Source: Lachnospiraceae bacterium (GTDB lineage Bacteria > Bacillota > Clostridia > Lachnospirales > Lachnospiraceae). Taken from it: DNA of 64,000 bases. The position numbers and the translations under genes are program-made. The DNA is taken from positions 79,489-143,488 of the forward strand of contig SVFL01000002.1 in NCBI GenBank assembly GCA_015056885.1. The letters are read 5' to 3'. The stretch's first letter is position 1, and the number at the start of each line of letters is the position of its first letter. The notes beneath the pieces are model-generated. The model was not told where the DNA came from and did not search any database. It was given only the letters and a program-made list of their open reading frames with translations. Positions 9,286 to 18,242 of the stretch are shown one piece after another.

Positions 9286-9315
9286 TTACACAAATCTCCT
9301 CAAATGTGGTATAAT
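9286..9315 (+). promoter_or_regulatory. Promoter of the chemotaxis receptor gene
   Basis: A TATAAT box is preceded by TTACAC at 18 bases. No SigD-type (flagellar) consensus is seen, so the receptor may be expressed outside the motility regulon. Confidence 0.5.
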
Positions 9316-9356
9316 TTTGACAATGAATAGTTCGAATGATAAGGGAGGTTGCAGAA

Positions 9357-11084
9357 ATGGAAAAAAAACAGCAGAATATAAGGGCAAAGAACGTAAAATC
9401 CCGGGATGAAAAACTGAGAAACGACAAAATATGGATTAAATTGAAAGCTGCATTTACGGTGGTGTTCAGAACGTTTATTGTAGCAGCTGTTGTTGCAATT
9501 GTTGGTGTGGCCATAATTAATGCATCTGTGACTAATTTTTTTGATGAATCCTACAAAAATGAAAGATTGCAATTGGAAATTCGAAGAGATTTGGAGATGT
9601 CAGGTAAAAATGTGTTATGGGCAATTACGACTTCAGATGGTACAGAACAACAGAAATTGGACGATGCGATTACATATGCTGAGCGTGCGGAGCAAAATGT
9701 AAAGGCGTTGAGTGAAAGCTTTGATGATGAAGAAATGACTGCGGAATTAAATACAGCGTTGGAGACACTTGAGGCTGAGCGTGTCAGAGTTACGGAACTT
9801 GTGCAGACAAAACAGAACATGGGTGCGCTAGGTGTGTTTAATACAAAATACAGCGCAGCTACTGAGAATATTCAAGAGATTCTGGTACGGATTGGAGAGG
9901 AAGCGGAGGCACAGGCAAAAGCTGCACAGACCAGAATTAATGTAGTGGTAGTTATTGTAAATATTTCTTTGATTGTAGTCAGTATTGCAAGTATCTGGTT
10001 GTGTACAAAATGGGCCAAGAAACTTGCAGGACTCATTTTGGAGCCGGTGGGTGAATTGCAGCGTGCGGCACAGTTGCTCAAAGAAGGTGAACTGGATATT
10101 GAGATTGCATATACCAGCGAGGATGAACTTGGCGATTTGGCACACAATTTTAGAGATGCATGCGGTCAGATGAAACTGATTATTGAGGATATGGGCTTGT
10201 TGTTGAGTAAAATGGCAGATGGCAATTTCAATATCAGTTCTAATGTGGAGAGTAGTTACGTAGGTGATTTTAAGTTGCTTATTGATAGTATTGGAACAAT
10301 GAGTAATTCTTTAAACGATACATTGACCAAAATCAATGGCACGTCGGAGCAGGTTATGACAGGTTCCGGTCAGCTTGCAGATAGTGCACAAATGCTGGCA
10401 GAGGGGGCTACAGATCAGGCCGGTGCGGTGCAGGAGCTTATGGCTACGGTTGGAGATGTATCCCGTATTATTGATGAAAGTGCAACTAATGCTGTGGCGG
10501 CAGCTTCCTCAGCGAAGACCTCTGCAGAGACTGCAGAGAAGAGCAAGGTTGAAATTAAAGCGCTTACGGAGGCGATGGAACGTATTAACGAGACCTCTCG
10601 AGAGATTGAGAATATTATTGTTGCTATCGAAGAAATTGCTGAGCAGACCAATTTATTGTCTTTAAATGCATCCATTGAGGCGGCGAGAGCAGGAGAGGCC
10701 GGCAGAGGCTTTGCAGTTGTGGCGGATCAAATCGGTAAGCTGGCGGCAGATAGTGCGGATTCAGCAGTTGCTACGAAGAATCTGATTAGTAAGTCCCTTG
10801 AGGAAATTGAAAACGGTAATCGAATTGTAGATACAACCGTAGAAATTATGGAATCTGTATTGGCAAGTATGGAACAGTTTGCGGCAGTAGCTTCCGGGGC
10901 TGCAGAATCTTCTAAGGAACAGGCCAAGATGATGAAGCAGATTGAATATGGAATCAATCAGATATCAATGGTTGTTGAGAGCAATTCGGCTACTGCAGAG
11001 GAGACATCTGCTATTAGTGAGGAGTTGTCTGCTCAGGCCCAGACTTTGGAACAGATGGTTTCTGCGTTTGAACTTCGCAGATAA
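9357..11084 (+). CDS. Methyl-accepting chemotaxis protein
   Basis: The 575-residue receptor has a basic cytoplasmic N-terminus and a first membrane helix at about 38-58. An all-helical outside domain of about 135 residues follows, then a second helix at about 196-217, a HAMP linker, and a long cytoplasmic signalling coiled coil. The tip, around residue 424, reads [19 protein letters not shown], the near-universal CheA/CheW contact region. The small outside domain fits a four-helix-bundle sensor of unknown ligand. GGGAGG precedes the ATG at 9357. No other che genes are nearby. The CheW-binding pentapeptide of some receptors is not seen at the C-terminus. Confidence 0.95.
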   Translation: MEKKQQNIRAKNVKSRDEKLRNDKIWIKLKAAFTVVFRTFIVAAVVAIVGVAIINASVTNFFDESYKNERLQLEIRRDLEMSGKNVLWAITTSDGTEQQKLDDAITYAERAEQNVKALSESFDDEEMTAELNTALETLEAERVRVTELVQTKQNMGALGVFNTKYSAATENIQEILVRIGEEAEAQAKAAQTRINVVVVIVNISLIVVSIASIWLCTKWAKKLAGLILEPVGELQRAAQLLKEGELDIEIAYTSEDELGDLAHNFRDACGQMKLIIEDMGLLLSKMADGNFNISSNVESSYVGDFKLLIDSIGTMSNSLNDTLTKINGTSEQVMTGSGQLADSAQMLAEGATDQAGAVQELMATVGDVSRIIDESATNAVAAASSAKTSAETAEKSKVEIKALTEAMERINETSREIENIIVAIEEIAEQTNLLSLNASIEAARAGEAGRGFAVVADQIGKLAADSADSAVATKNLISKSLEEIENGNRIVDTTVEIMESVLASMEQFAAVASGAAESSKEQAKMMKQIEYGINQISMVVESNSATAEETSAISEELSAQAQTLEQMVSAFELRR

Positions 11085-11097
11085 TAAAGAATTAAAA

Positions 11098-11135
11098 AGG
11101 CTTCGTTATGGTTAGTCCATAGCGAAGCTTTTTTG
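11098..11135. terminator. Bidirectional terminator between the chemotaxis receptor and the DUF4364 gene
   Basis: A 13-bp hairpin (GGCTTCGTTATGG with CCATAGCGAAGCT) is flanked by A-rich sequence on the left and TTTTTT on the right. It can therefore end transcripts from both sides of this convergent gene pair. Confidence 0.85.
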
Positions 11136-11138
11136 AGG

Positions 11139-11654
11139 TTAAAATAATTCCTGAATCAAATACTGGTAAATATTTTCGTTTTTCTTTTGCCAGTTGTCAC
11201 AGATTGCAGCAGCTACTTCTTCCGTTGGAACGGACAAGGTAATATCTACCAGAGAAATGCCTTTTTCTTTGGCTACCAAATGGGCTTCGTACTCGCCTGA
11301 AGTGGACTTATAGTAGTTACCTTGAACGGCCACTTCGTTGCGGAGAGTGAGCTCATTTTCTTTGAAATAGGAGTCAATATCCTGGCGAATGGAATCCCCG
11401 ATACGATTGCCAAAATAGTTGAGGGTCTGGATGCCTTCTTCTGTGATATCCAAATGGGTGCGGTTTCTGATTGTCTTGGGAGAAACCATTCCTGCATCGG
11501 TAAGTTCACTGATGGCCTGTTGTAGGGTCATGAAGTTGGTGTATTCCCGCTCCAGAATAAAGTTGCTGATCTGAGCATTGGTCAGGGGAAAGGTTACACG
11601 GTTTAACATATAAAGGACAATTAATTTATAGAGTGTCAAAGGGTCTTGTAACAT
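11139..11654 (-). CDS. DUF4364 family winged-helix protein
   Basis: The 171-residue protein fits the DUF4364 family of Clostridia. The N-terminal half is a winged helix-turn-helix (LTNAQISNFIL..TLQQAISELTDAGMV). The C-terminal half is an alpha/beta domain of unknown role. It is probably a transcriptional regulator or DNA-binding adaptor; nothing shows its target. It is the last gene of a leftward group behind the radical SAM and malic enzyme genes. An 84-base gap with a TATAAT-like box (11738-11743, minus strand) could give it its own promoter. Confidence 0.8.
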   Translation of the reverse strand: MLQDPLTLYKLIVLYMLNRVTFPLTNAQISNFILEREYTNFMTLQQAISELTDAGMVSPKTIRNRTHLDITEEGIQTLNYFGNRIGDSIRQDIDSYFKENELTLRNEVAVQGNYYKSTSGEYEAHLVAKEKGISLVDITLSVPTEEVAAAICDNWQKKNENIYQYLIQELF

Positions 11655-11738
11655 TCAAAATACCTCGTTTCAGTTTGGTTCGCGCCCATTCACTAAATGA
11701 CTGCATTGCAGCAATTGACCGTATTGGGATTGCGTACA

Positions 11739-12767
11739 TTATAACATATCACCTTGTTTGGCGGAAAGTTTTTTTAATTGCATGTGCAGACTGTTTAACA
11801 CATCGCGTTTGTTCTGGCTCCAACGGGGGGCCAGAAGAATATCTTTGGGGCCATCACCGGTGAGCCTGTGTATGACAATGCGGGAATCTAAATGTCGAAT
11901 GCAATTAATCAAAATGAATATATATTCATCTTTGTCTAATGGTTTTATAGCCTGTGTGGAATCTGCGTTTTGGTACAGCTTGGCCAAATCGGTATGTTCT
12001 AAAATATGCAGAAGCTGAAGTTTCACTCCAAAGGGCAGTAATTGATTCAGATACTGCACACTTTTTAACATCATTTCAGGTGTTTCCCCCGGAAGGCCTA
12101 AAATAAGATGGACAATTACCGGGATATCAATAGATTTCAGTCGGGAAACGGCATCTTCAAAGCAGGAGAGAGGGTAGCCTCTGCGAATGAAGTGGGCAGT
12201 TTCTTCGTGGATAGTCTGAAGGCCCAGTTCAATCCAGATAAATTTATCCGGATAGATGTTTTTTAAGTCTTGTAAAAGAGAAATAACGTCTTCCGGTAGA
12301 CAGTCAGGACGGGTGCCGATGGAGATGCCGCACACTAACGGACAGTCAAGGGCGGCGGTATAAACCTTGCGAAGGTAATCTGTCGATGCATAGGTATTGG
12401 TGTAGGCTTGAAAGTAAGCAATCAGACTGGGGGTATTTGTAGAGGTTTCGGTTGTATCAATGGAAAACTTATCCCGAAATCGGGCAAGCCCCTCTGTTAG
12501 CTGTTCTTCTACACTTTTCCCGGCAATGTCCACAGCGAAGTCGCCGCTTCCGCCCGCGCTACAGAAGATACAGCCCCGAGTGTCCAGAGAACCGTCCCGG
12601 TTAGGGCAGCTCATGTGGGCATTCAGGGCTATTTTATAGCATTTGTGTTGAAATGTATTCTTGCAGTAAGCATCCAGAGAATAATAAGGTTTGCCATACC
12701 ATTCTACGCGGCAGGACTTTGGATGCAAGGTATTTGATTGAACGGGCAAATTATTTTTTGTGTTCAT
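11739..12767 (-). CDS. TIGR01212-type radical SAM protein (YhcC-like)
   Basis: The 342-residue product carries the radical SAM cluster motif in the unusual CX11CX2C spacing (Cys54, Cys66, Cys69), which marks the YhcC/TIGR01212 group. The start of the chain, with WYGKPYYSLDAY, and the GLPGETPEMM and HILEHTDLA segments fit the same group. These enzymes bind a [4Fe-4S] cluster and cleave S-adenosylmethionine; the physiological reaction is not established. It begins 12 bases after the malic enzyme stop, so the two are probably cotranscribed, but no functional link is known to me. Confidence 0.88.
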   Translation of the reverse strand: MNTKNNLPVQSNTLHPKSCRVEWYGKPYYSLDAYCKNTFQHKCYKIALNAHMSCPNRDGSLDTRGCIFCSAGGSGDFAVDIAGKSVEEQLTEGLARFRDKFSIDTTETSTNTPSLIAYFQAYTNTYASTDYLRKVYTAALDCPLVCGISIGTRPDCLPEDVISLLQDLKNIYPDKFIWIELGLQTIHEETAHFIRRGYPLSCFEDAVSRLKSIDIPVIVHLILGLPGETPEMMLKSVQYLNQLLPFGVKLQLLHILEHTDLAKLYQNADSTQAIKPLDKDEYIFILINCIRHLDSRIVIHRLTGDGPKDILLAPRWSQNKRDVLNSLHMQLKKLSAKQGDML

Positions 12768-12779
12768 AAGTATACCTAT

Positions 12780-13934
12780 TTATTTGGAAATATGGGATTT
12801 TACTGCTTCTGCTACCAGTTCTGCAACCTTGGGATTGAAGGCTTCGGGCAGAATATTGTCCTCGTTTAATTCATCAGCAGGTACAAGGCTTGCAATTGCA
12901 TTGGCAGCGGCAAGCTTCATTTCTTCGGTAATCTGGGAGGCACGTCCTTCTAAAGCACCTTTGAAGATTCCCGGGAAAGCAACTACGTTATTGACCTGAT
13001 TAGGGAAGTCGCTACGTCCGGTACCTACTACCTTGGCACCTGCGGACTTGGCCACATCGGGCATAATCTCGGGAACAGGGTTTGCCATGGCAAACAGGAT
13101 TGCATCCTTGTTCATAGAAGAAACCATTTCAGCACTTACAATTCCGGGAGCGGATACGCCTACAAAAATATCTGCACCTTTCATGGCATCAGCCAGAGAA
13201 CCGGTTTCGTTGTTTAAGTTGGTTATTTCTGCCATTTTCTGCTGCATCCAGTTTAAACCTTCGGTGTTTTTGGAAACGATACCAACCTTGTCACACATAA
13301 TGACATTGGTAAAACCGTAGGTCAGAAGAAGCTTGGTGATGGCAACGCCTGCACTTCCTGCACCGTTTACTACCACACGACAGTCTTCTTTTTGTTTGTT
13401 TACAACTTTCAAAGCATTGATTATACCTGCGAGTACCACGATTGCTGTACCGTGCTGGTCGTCGTGGAATACAGGAATGTCCAAGGTGGCTTTCAGGCGT
13501 TCCTCGATTTCAAAACAACGGGGGGCACTGATATCCTCTAAGTTGATACCACCGAATCCGGGAGCAAGCCAGGTAACGGCTTTGATAATTTCTTCGGTGT
13601 TCTGCGTGTCGAGACAGATAGGCACTGCGTTGACGCCGCCGAATTCCTTAAAAAGAACGGCTTTGCCCTCCATAACAGGCATTGCTGCGTGGGGGCCAAT
13701 GTTACCAAGACCTAAGACAGCACTTCCGTCAGAAACAACTGCAACAGTGTTAGCCTTCATGGTGTATTTGTAAGCAGCTTCCTTGTCCTCGGCAATTACC
13801 TTGCAGGGTTCTGCAACGCCGGGAGTGTAGCAGAGTGTCAAATCCTCACGGGATTTTACGGGAGTTTTGGAAACAGTCTCTAATTTGCCGTTCCACTGTT
13901 CATGAAGCATCAAGGCTTTTTCATTGGTTGTCAT
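12780..13934 (-). CDS. NAD(P)-dependent malic enzyme (decarboxylating)
   Basis: The 384-residue protein is the short bacterial malic enzyme without the phosphotransacetylase-like tail of MaeB. It shows the YTPGVAEPC start motif, the metal-binding segments GGINLEDISAP and HDDQHGTA, and a Rossmann fold with GAGSAGVA for the dinucleotide. It converts malate to pyruvate and CO2 in the cytoplasm, supplying NAD(P)H and linking C4 and C3 metabolism in a fermenter. The length fits the family fully. It reads leftward from its own promoter, back to back with glyA. Cofactor preference cannot be decided by eye. Confidence 0.93.
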   Translation of the reverse strand: MTTNEKALMLHEQWNGKLETVSKTPVKSREDLTLCYTPGVAEPCKVIAEDKEAAYKYTMKANTVAVVSDGSAVLGLGNIGPHAAMPVMEGKAVLFKEFGGVNAVPICLDTQNTEEIIKAVTWLAPGFGGINLEDISAPRCFEIEERLKATLDIPVFHDDQHGTAIVVLAGIINALKVVNKQKEDCRVVVNGAGSAGVAITKLLLTYGFTNVIMCDKVGIVSKNTEGLNWMQQKMAEITNLNNETGSLADAMKGADIFVGVSAPGIVSAEMVSSMNKDAILFAMANPVPEIMPDVAKSAGAKVVGTGRSDFPNQVNNVVAFPGIFKGALEGRASQITEEMKLAAANAIASLVPADELNEDNILPEAFNPKVAELVAEAVKSHISK

Positions 13935-14008
13935 AAAACTACCTTCTTTCTGATATTAATTTCAATCTATTTGTAGAGCCGTGGGCTCTTTTTCATCTAC
14001 AATTACCC

Positions 14009-14037
14009 ATTATATATTAGGGAATATTTTATTGCAA
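14009..14037 (-). promoter_or_regulatory. Promoter of the malic enzyme gene
   Basis: On the minus strand TTGCAA and TATAAT are 17 bases apart. It lies back to back with the glyA promoter. The leader contains a small hairpin, AGAGCC/GGCTCT, at 13976-13990. Confidence 0.65.
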
Positions 14038-14046
14038 ATATTTTCT

Positions 14047-14074
14047 TTGCATTCTTGGGAAACTATGCTATAAT
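14047..14074 (+). promoter_or_regulatory. Promoter of glyA
   Basis: TTGCAT and TATAAT are 16 bases apart, with a TGC extended -10 element. Confidence 0.65.
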
Positions 14075-14085
14075 CCAAGGTAAGG

Positions 14086-14106
14086 CTTTAATCAAAGGGA
14101 TTAAAG
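14086..14106 (+). promoter_or_regulatory. Perfect 8-bp dyad in the glyA leader
   Basis: CTTTAATC and GATTAAAG flank a five-base spacer. The dyad lies directly after the expected transcription start and before the AGGAGG of glyA. It could be an operator or a short 5' stem-loop. No T-box or known riboswitch consensus is present. Confidence 0.4.
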
Positions 14107-14127
14107 TATTAAACAGGAGGATGAGAT

Positions 14128-15366
14128 ATGTATTCATTGGATGAAGTAAAAGTTGTGGATCCTGAGATTGCTCAGGCCATAGTGGACGAGCAGGCAAGAC
14201 AGAACAGCCATATCGAATTGATTGCTTCCGAGAACTGGGTAAGCAAGGCAGTTATGGCTACTATGGGAAGCCCCCTCACCAACAAATATGCAGAAGGATA
14301 TCCCGGCAAGAGATACTACGGCGGTTGTGACTGTGTGGACGTAGTGGAGAACCTTGCTATCGAGAGAGCAAAGGAGCTGTTTGGTTGCGATTACGCAAAC
14401 GTTCAGCCTCACTCCGGTGCACAGGCAAATATGGCAGTTCAGTTTGCAATTTGCCAGCCCGGTGATACCATTATGGGTATGAACCTTGATCATGGCGGAC
14501 ATTTGACACACGGAAGCCCTGTAAATATGTCCGGTAAGTATTTTAAGATTGTTCCTTACGGTGTAAATGATGATGGTTTTATTGATTACGATAAACTTCG
14601 TGAGATTGCACTGGAAGCTAAGCCTAAGTTGATTATTGCAGGAGCATCTGCTTATGCACGTACCATCGATTTTAAGAAGTTCCGTGAGGTTGCTGATGAG
14701 GTTGGTGCTGTACTCATGGTAGATATGGCTCATATTGCAGGTCTGGTGGCAGCAGGATTGCATCCCAGTCCCATGCCTTATGCAGATGTTGTAACTACTA
14801 CCACTCATAAGACTTTGAGAGGTCCTCGTGGTGGTCTGATTCTTTGCAATAAGGAAGCTGCTGAGAAGTACAATTTCAACAAGGCTATTTTCCCCGGTAT
14901 TCAGGGTGGTCCTCTGATGCATGTAATTGCTGCTAAGGCAGTATGCTTCAAGGAAGCTCTCAGCGATGAGTTCAAGACTTATCAGAAGAATATCGCAGAC
15001 AATGCACAGGCTCTGTGCAAGGGCTTGATGGACAGAGGTATCAAGATTGTTTCCGGTGGCACCGACAATCACTTGATGCTGGTTGATTTGACCAACTTTG
15101 GTCTTACCGGTAAGGCTGTAGAGAAGCTTCTCGATGCAGCTCATATTACCTGTAACAAGAACACCATCCCCAACGATCCCCAGTCTCCTTTCGTAACCAG
15201 TGGTGTACGTCTTGGTACTCCTGCTGTTACTTCCAGAGGCATGAACACTGAGGATATGGATAAGATTGCTGAGGCTATTGCAATGGTAATCAAGGGTGGC
15301 GAGGAGAAGGTTCCTGAGGCAAGAGCAATCGTTCAGGAGCTTACCGACAAGTATCCTTTGGTATAA
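14128..15366 (+). CDS. glyA: Serine hydroxymethyltransferase
   Basis: The 412-residue enzyme has the usual bacterial length. The PLP lysine is Lys228 in [14 protein letters not shown], preceded by the [12 protein letters not shown] stretch. N-terminal landmarks include [10 protein letters not shown] and [14 protein letters not shown]. It interconverts serine and glycine with tetrahydrofolate and is the main source of one-carbon units; thyA and a DHFR gene are found 22 kb downstream. AGGAGG sits 8 bases before the ATG. It is monocistronic, bounded by its own promoter and terminator. Confidence 0.98.
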   Translation: MYSLDEVKVVDPEIAQAIVDEQARQNSHIELIASENWVSKAVMATMGSPLTNKYAEGYPGKRYYGGCDCVDVVENLAIERAKELFGCDYANVQPHSGAQANMAVQFAICQPGDTIMGMNLDHGGHLTHGSPVNMSGKYFKIVPYGVNDDGFIDYDKLREIALEAKPKLIIAGASAYARTIDFKKFREVADEVGAVLMVDMAHIAGLVAAGLHPSPMPYADVVTTTTHKTLRGPRGGLILCNKEAAEKYNFNKAIFPGIQGGPLMHVIAAKAVCFKEALSDEFKTYQKNIADNAQALCKGLMDRGIKIVSGGTDNHLMLVDLTNFGLTGKAVEKLLDAAHITCNKNTIPNDPQSPFVTSGVRLGTPAVTSRGMNTEDMDKIAEAIAMVIKGGEEKVPEARAIVQELTDKYPLV

Positions 15367-15395
15367 GGCACTTATACATATAAACGTAAAAAGAT

Positions 15396-15441
15396 AAAGG
15401 CAGTATTTCAGAAGTGAAAATTTCTGGGAACTGCCTTTTTT
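15396..15441 (+). terminator. Terminator of glyA
   Basis: A long hairpin pairs AAAGGCAGT and an inner CAGAA with TTCTG and ACTGCCTTT, ending in TTTTTT. Confidence 0.85.
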
Positions 15442-15466
15442 GGCAAAAAAGTAGGGAGGCAGGAAG

Positions 15467-17641
15467 ATGAATGGGGTTTCATTTCAAAGACATTTGACAG
15501 AAAATATCATACCTTTCTGGAATGAGTGCGCAGACAATGTAAATGGTGGTTTCTGTGGCTATATAGGGCATGATATGCAGAAAGATATGAAGAGTGATAA
15601 AGGGGTTATTTTGCATAGCAGAATTTTATGGTTCTATTCCTCTGCGTATATGCTTTTGAAGGATAAGGCGTTATTGGCGAAAGCGGATCACGCTTATGAA
15701 TTTTTGAAGAAATATTGTTTTGATTCGGAAAATGGAGGTGTGTATTGGGCGGTAACTTATGAGGGCCAACCGTCAGATGATACAAAGCACACTTATAATC
15801 AGGCCTTTGCTATTTATGCTCTTTCCTCTTATTATGAGGCCAGCAATCGGGAGGAAGTATTAGAGAAAGCATATGGGCTTTATTATTTAATTGAAGAGAA
15901 ATGTCGCGATAAAGATGGTTATTTGGAAGCTTTTGACAGGAAATTTCGTCCTGCTTCCAATGAAAAACTGTCAGAAAATGGCGTAATGGCTACCCGGACA
16001 ATGAATACTCTTCTTCATGTGATGGAGGCTTATACAGAGTTGTATCGGGTGGATGGACGAGCTTGTGTGAGAGAATCTTTACATGAAATCTTAGATATAT
16101 TTTGCACGAAAATTTATAATGTTGAAAAAGGAATTTGTGAGGTGTTCTTTGACAAGGACTACAATACCTTAATTGATTTGGAGTCTTATGGACATGATAT
16201 TGAAGCAGCATGGCTGGTGGACCGTGCAGGACAAGTGTTGGGAGAGCCGGAATGGGAGGAGCGACTGGCGTCTGTTGTGACAGGTTTATCCCATATGGCC
16301 TATGAACATGCTTATGATGAGGAATTTGGGTGTTTCTATAATGAGAGAGAGGATGCAAAGATTGACAAGCAGCGTATCTGGTGGGTGCAGGCAGAGGCTG
16401 TTGTGGGATTTTGTAATGCCTGGGAGCGGGAGCCGGAGAAAGTGGAATACTTACAGGCGGCAGAGGCTATCTGGGAGTTTATTTTAAATCATCAGGTGGA
16501 TAAGCGTAGCGGAGAATGGTTTGAGAGCGTAAAGGAGGATGGTTCCGTAGACGAAAGTCAGGGACTTGTTCATGCATGGAAGTGTCCCTACCACAATGGC
16601 AGAATGTGTATTGAGATGACACGCAGACTGATGGAGAATCAGGAGAAAACGCAGCCGGGATGGGCAGTGACAGCTAATCCTGATGCCACTGAGGAGGCAC
16701 AAGGAGTTTTGGCATATTTTCAAAGTGTAGCAGGTAAGGGAATTATTACGGGGCAGCACACTCAGACCAATCTAATGGAGGAGATTACATATATTAAGGA
16801 GCAGACCGGCAAGGAGCCTAAGCTGAGAGGATTTGAGCTGCTTGCGTATTCTCCGAATATTAATTATGATGATGCATCGGAGGAATGTCTGACAGAAGTC
16901 TATGAGAATCAAAAGACTCTGGATACCGCTTTGGAGTGGGCAAAAAGAGTTGGCAATGTCAGTGTGGATAATGCCGGAAAAAGGTCTTTAGGTGGGGGAA
17001 TTGTGGAATTTACGTTCCATTGGTTTTCTCCATTGGGCGGACGGGATAAGAGTTTTTATGCTAAGCATACAGATTTTGATGCTGCAAGAATCTTGCAGGA
17101 AGGAACACCGGAGCGAGTTGCTTTCTACAAAGATATGGATGTAATTGCCAAGGAGCTTTTACGCTTCAAAGAAGCCGGTATTCCTATATTGTGGAGACCA
17201 TTTCATGAGGCGGATGGTGAGTGGTTCTGGTGGGGGGCAAAAGGACCCCGCGTGGCAAGACAGTTGTATCGTTTGATGTTTGATTATTATACTCATAAGT
17301 ATCAGCTGAATAATTTAATTTGGGTCTGGAGTTGTAGTGCAAAGGAAGGATATCCCGGAGATGCAAGGGTAGATGTGGTGTCTGCTGATATTTATCTGCC
17401 GGAGTATGCAGCTACAGATTACCGTACAGAGTATGAGAAACTGATATTGGCCACCAGTCGTAAAAAGGTGGCAGCCTTGGCTGAAGTGGGTTATCTGCCG
17501 GATGTTGAAAAACTTGTAAAGTCTCATGTTCCATGGGCTTATTATATGACGTGGTCCAAGGAATTCTGTATGGGAGAGCAGTATAACAGTATTGAAAAAC
17601 TCAAAGAAATATATGATTCAGAGTATGCAATTACTCTGTAG
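15467..17641 (+). CDS. Fusion of a cellobiose/mannobiose 2-epimerase (AGE family) with a GH26 beta-mannanase domain
   Basis: The 724-residue protein joins two enzymes. Residues 1-395 form an alpha/alpha-barrel of the N-acylglucosamine/cellobiose 2-epimerase family. The residues known to matter in cellobiose 2-epimerases are present: Arg52, His184, His243, Glu246, Trp249, the WW pair 305-306, Glu310 and His376. Residues 400-724 form a GH26 barrel with the acid Glu581 in WRPFHEADGEWFWWG and the nucleophile Glu673 in AALAEVGYLP. No signal peptide precedes either part, so it should work in the cytoplasm on imported manno- or gluco-oligosaccharides, cutting them and epimerising the reducing-end sugar. 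AGGGAGG precedes the ATG. No transporter or phosphorylase is adjacent. Confidence 0.92.
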   Translation: MNGVSFQRHLTENIIPFWNECADNVNGGFCGYIGHDMQKDMKSDKGVILHSRILWFYSSAYMLLKDKALLAKADHAYEFLKKYCFDSENGGVYWAVTYEGQPSDDTKHTYNQAFAIYALSSYYEASNREEVLEKAYGLYYLIEEKCRDKDGYLEAFDRKFRPASNEKLSENGVMATRTMNTLLHVMEAYTELYRVDGRACVRESLHEILDIFCTKIYNVEKGICEVFFDKDYNTLIDLESYGHDIEAAWLVDRAGQVLGEPEWEERLASVVTGLSHMAYEHAYDEEFGCFYNEREDAKIDKQRIWWVQAEAVVGFCNAWEREPEKVEYLQAAEAIWEFILNHQVDKRSGEWFESVKEDGSVDESQGLVHAWKCPYHNGRMCIEMTRRLMENQEKTQPGWAVTANPDATEEAQGVLAYFQSVAGKGIITGQHTQTNLMEEITYIKEQTGKEPKLRGFELLAYSPNINYDDASEECLTEVYENQKTLDTALEWAKRVGNVSVDNAGKRSLGGGIVEFTFHWFSPLGGRDKSFYAKHTDFDAARILQEGTPERVAFYKDMDVIAKELLRFKEAGIPILWRPFHEADGEWFWWGAKGPRVARQLYRLMFDYYTHKYQLNNLIWVWSCSAKEGYPGDARVDVVSADIYLPEYAATDYRTEYEKLILATSRKKVAALAEVGYLPDVEKLVKSHVPWAYYMTWSKEFCMGEQYNSIEKLKEIYDSEYAITL

Positions 17642-17699
17642 TACAAAGACATATGTACGCCTGCGGGCGAAAAAATATCAAGAAATTGGTAAAATGGGC

Positions 17700-17728
17700 T
17701 TGTAATTTAAAAAATACTGTGTTAGAAT
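17700..17728 (+). promoter_or_regulatory. Promoter of the ACT-domain / hom / aspartokinase group
   Basis: TTGTAA and TAGAAT are 17 bases apart, about 50 bases before the first gene. Confidence 0.55.
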
Positions 17729-17780
17729 ATCTTTCGTTGACAAACAAGTGTCCGTTGCACAAAAACAGAAAGGAAACACT

Positions 17781-18224
17781 ATGGGAGAGACAGCCAAGTA
17801 TTATGTGGTGCGCAGCAAAGCGGTCCCGGAGGTTTTACTAAAGGTGGTTGAGGCGAAGCGGCTTTTGGAGTCGGAAAAGGTTCTGACAATCCAGGAGGCG
17901 GTTGATGCTGTAGGTATCAGCCGCAGTTCTTTTTACAAGTACAAGGATGATATTTTTCAGTTCCATGACAATTCTCAGGGCACGACCATCACGCTGACCT
18001 TTCAGATGGATGATGAGCCGGGATGTTTGTCGGATGTACTTAAGGTAATAGCAGAGTACCATGGGAATATTTTGACGATTCATCAAAGTATTCCGATTAA
18101 CGGTATCGCTTCCCTGAGTCTGAGCATCCAGGTGCTTAAGACCACCGGGGATATTTCGAAAATGATTGAAAAAATGGAGGACCAGAAGGGCGTGCATCAC
18201 GTCAAGATTCTGGCCAGAGAATAA
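17781..18224 (+). CDS. ACT-domain protein with N-terminal HTH-like segment (UPF0735 / PheB type)
   Basis: The 147-residue protein has a helix-turn-helix-like segment (about 38-65, LTIQEAVDAVGISRSSFYKY) and a C-terminal ACT domain (about 70-145). This is the layout of the UPF0735 family that often precedes homoserine dehydrogenase in Firmicutes. ACT domains bind amino acids, so it is probably a sensor or regulator of the aspartate-family pathway; direct evidence is lacking. The ATG at 17781 follows AAAGGA by 6 bases; the open frame extends 11 codons further without support. It lies 18 bases before hom. Confidence 0.85.
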   Translation: MGETAKYYVVRSKAVPEVLLKVVEAKRLLESEKVLTIQEAVDAVGISRSSFYKYKDDIFQFHDNSQGTTITLTFQMDDEPGCLSDVLKVIAEYHGNILTIHQSIPINGIASLSLSIQVLKTTGDISKMIEKMEDQKGVHHVKILARE

Positions 18225-18242
18225 AAGCAAAAGGAGAAAACC

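Noticed and set aside
14134..15144. Long open frame on the minus strand (336 codons)
   Set aside because: It lies wholly inside glyA, which has all catalytic motifs. The antisense frame has no family resemblance or ribosome binding site and arises from codon bias.
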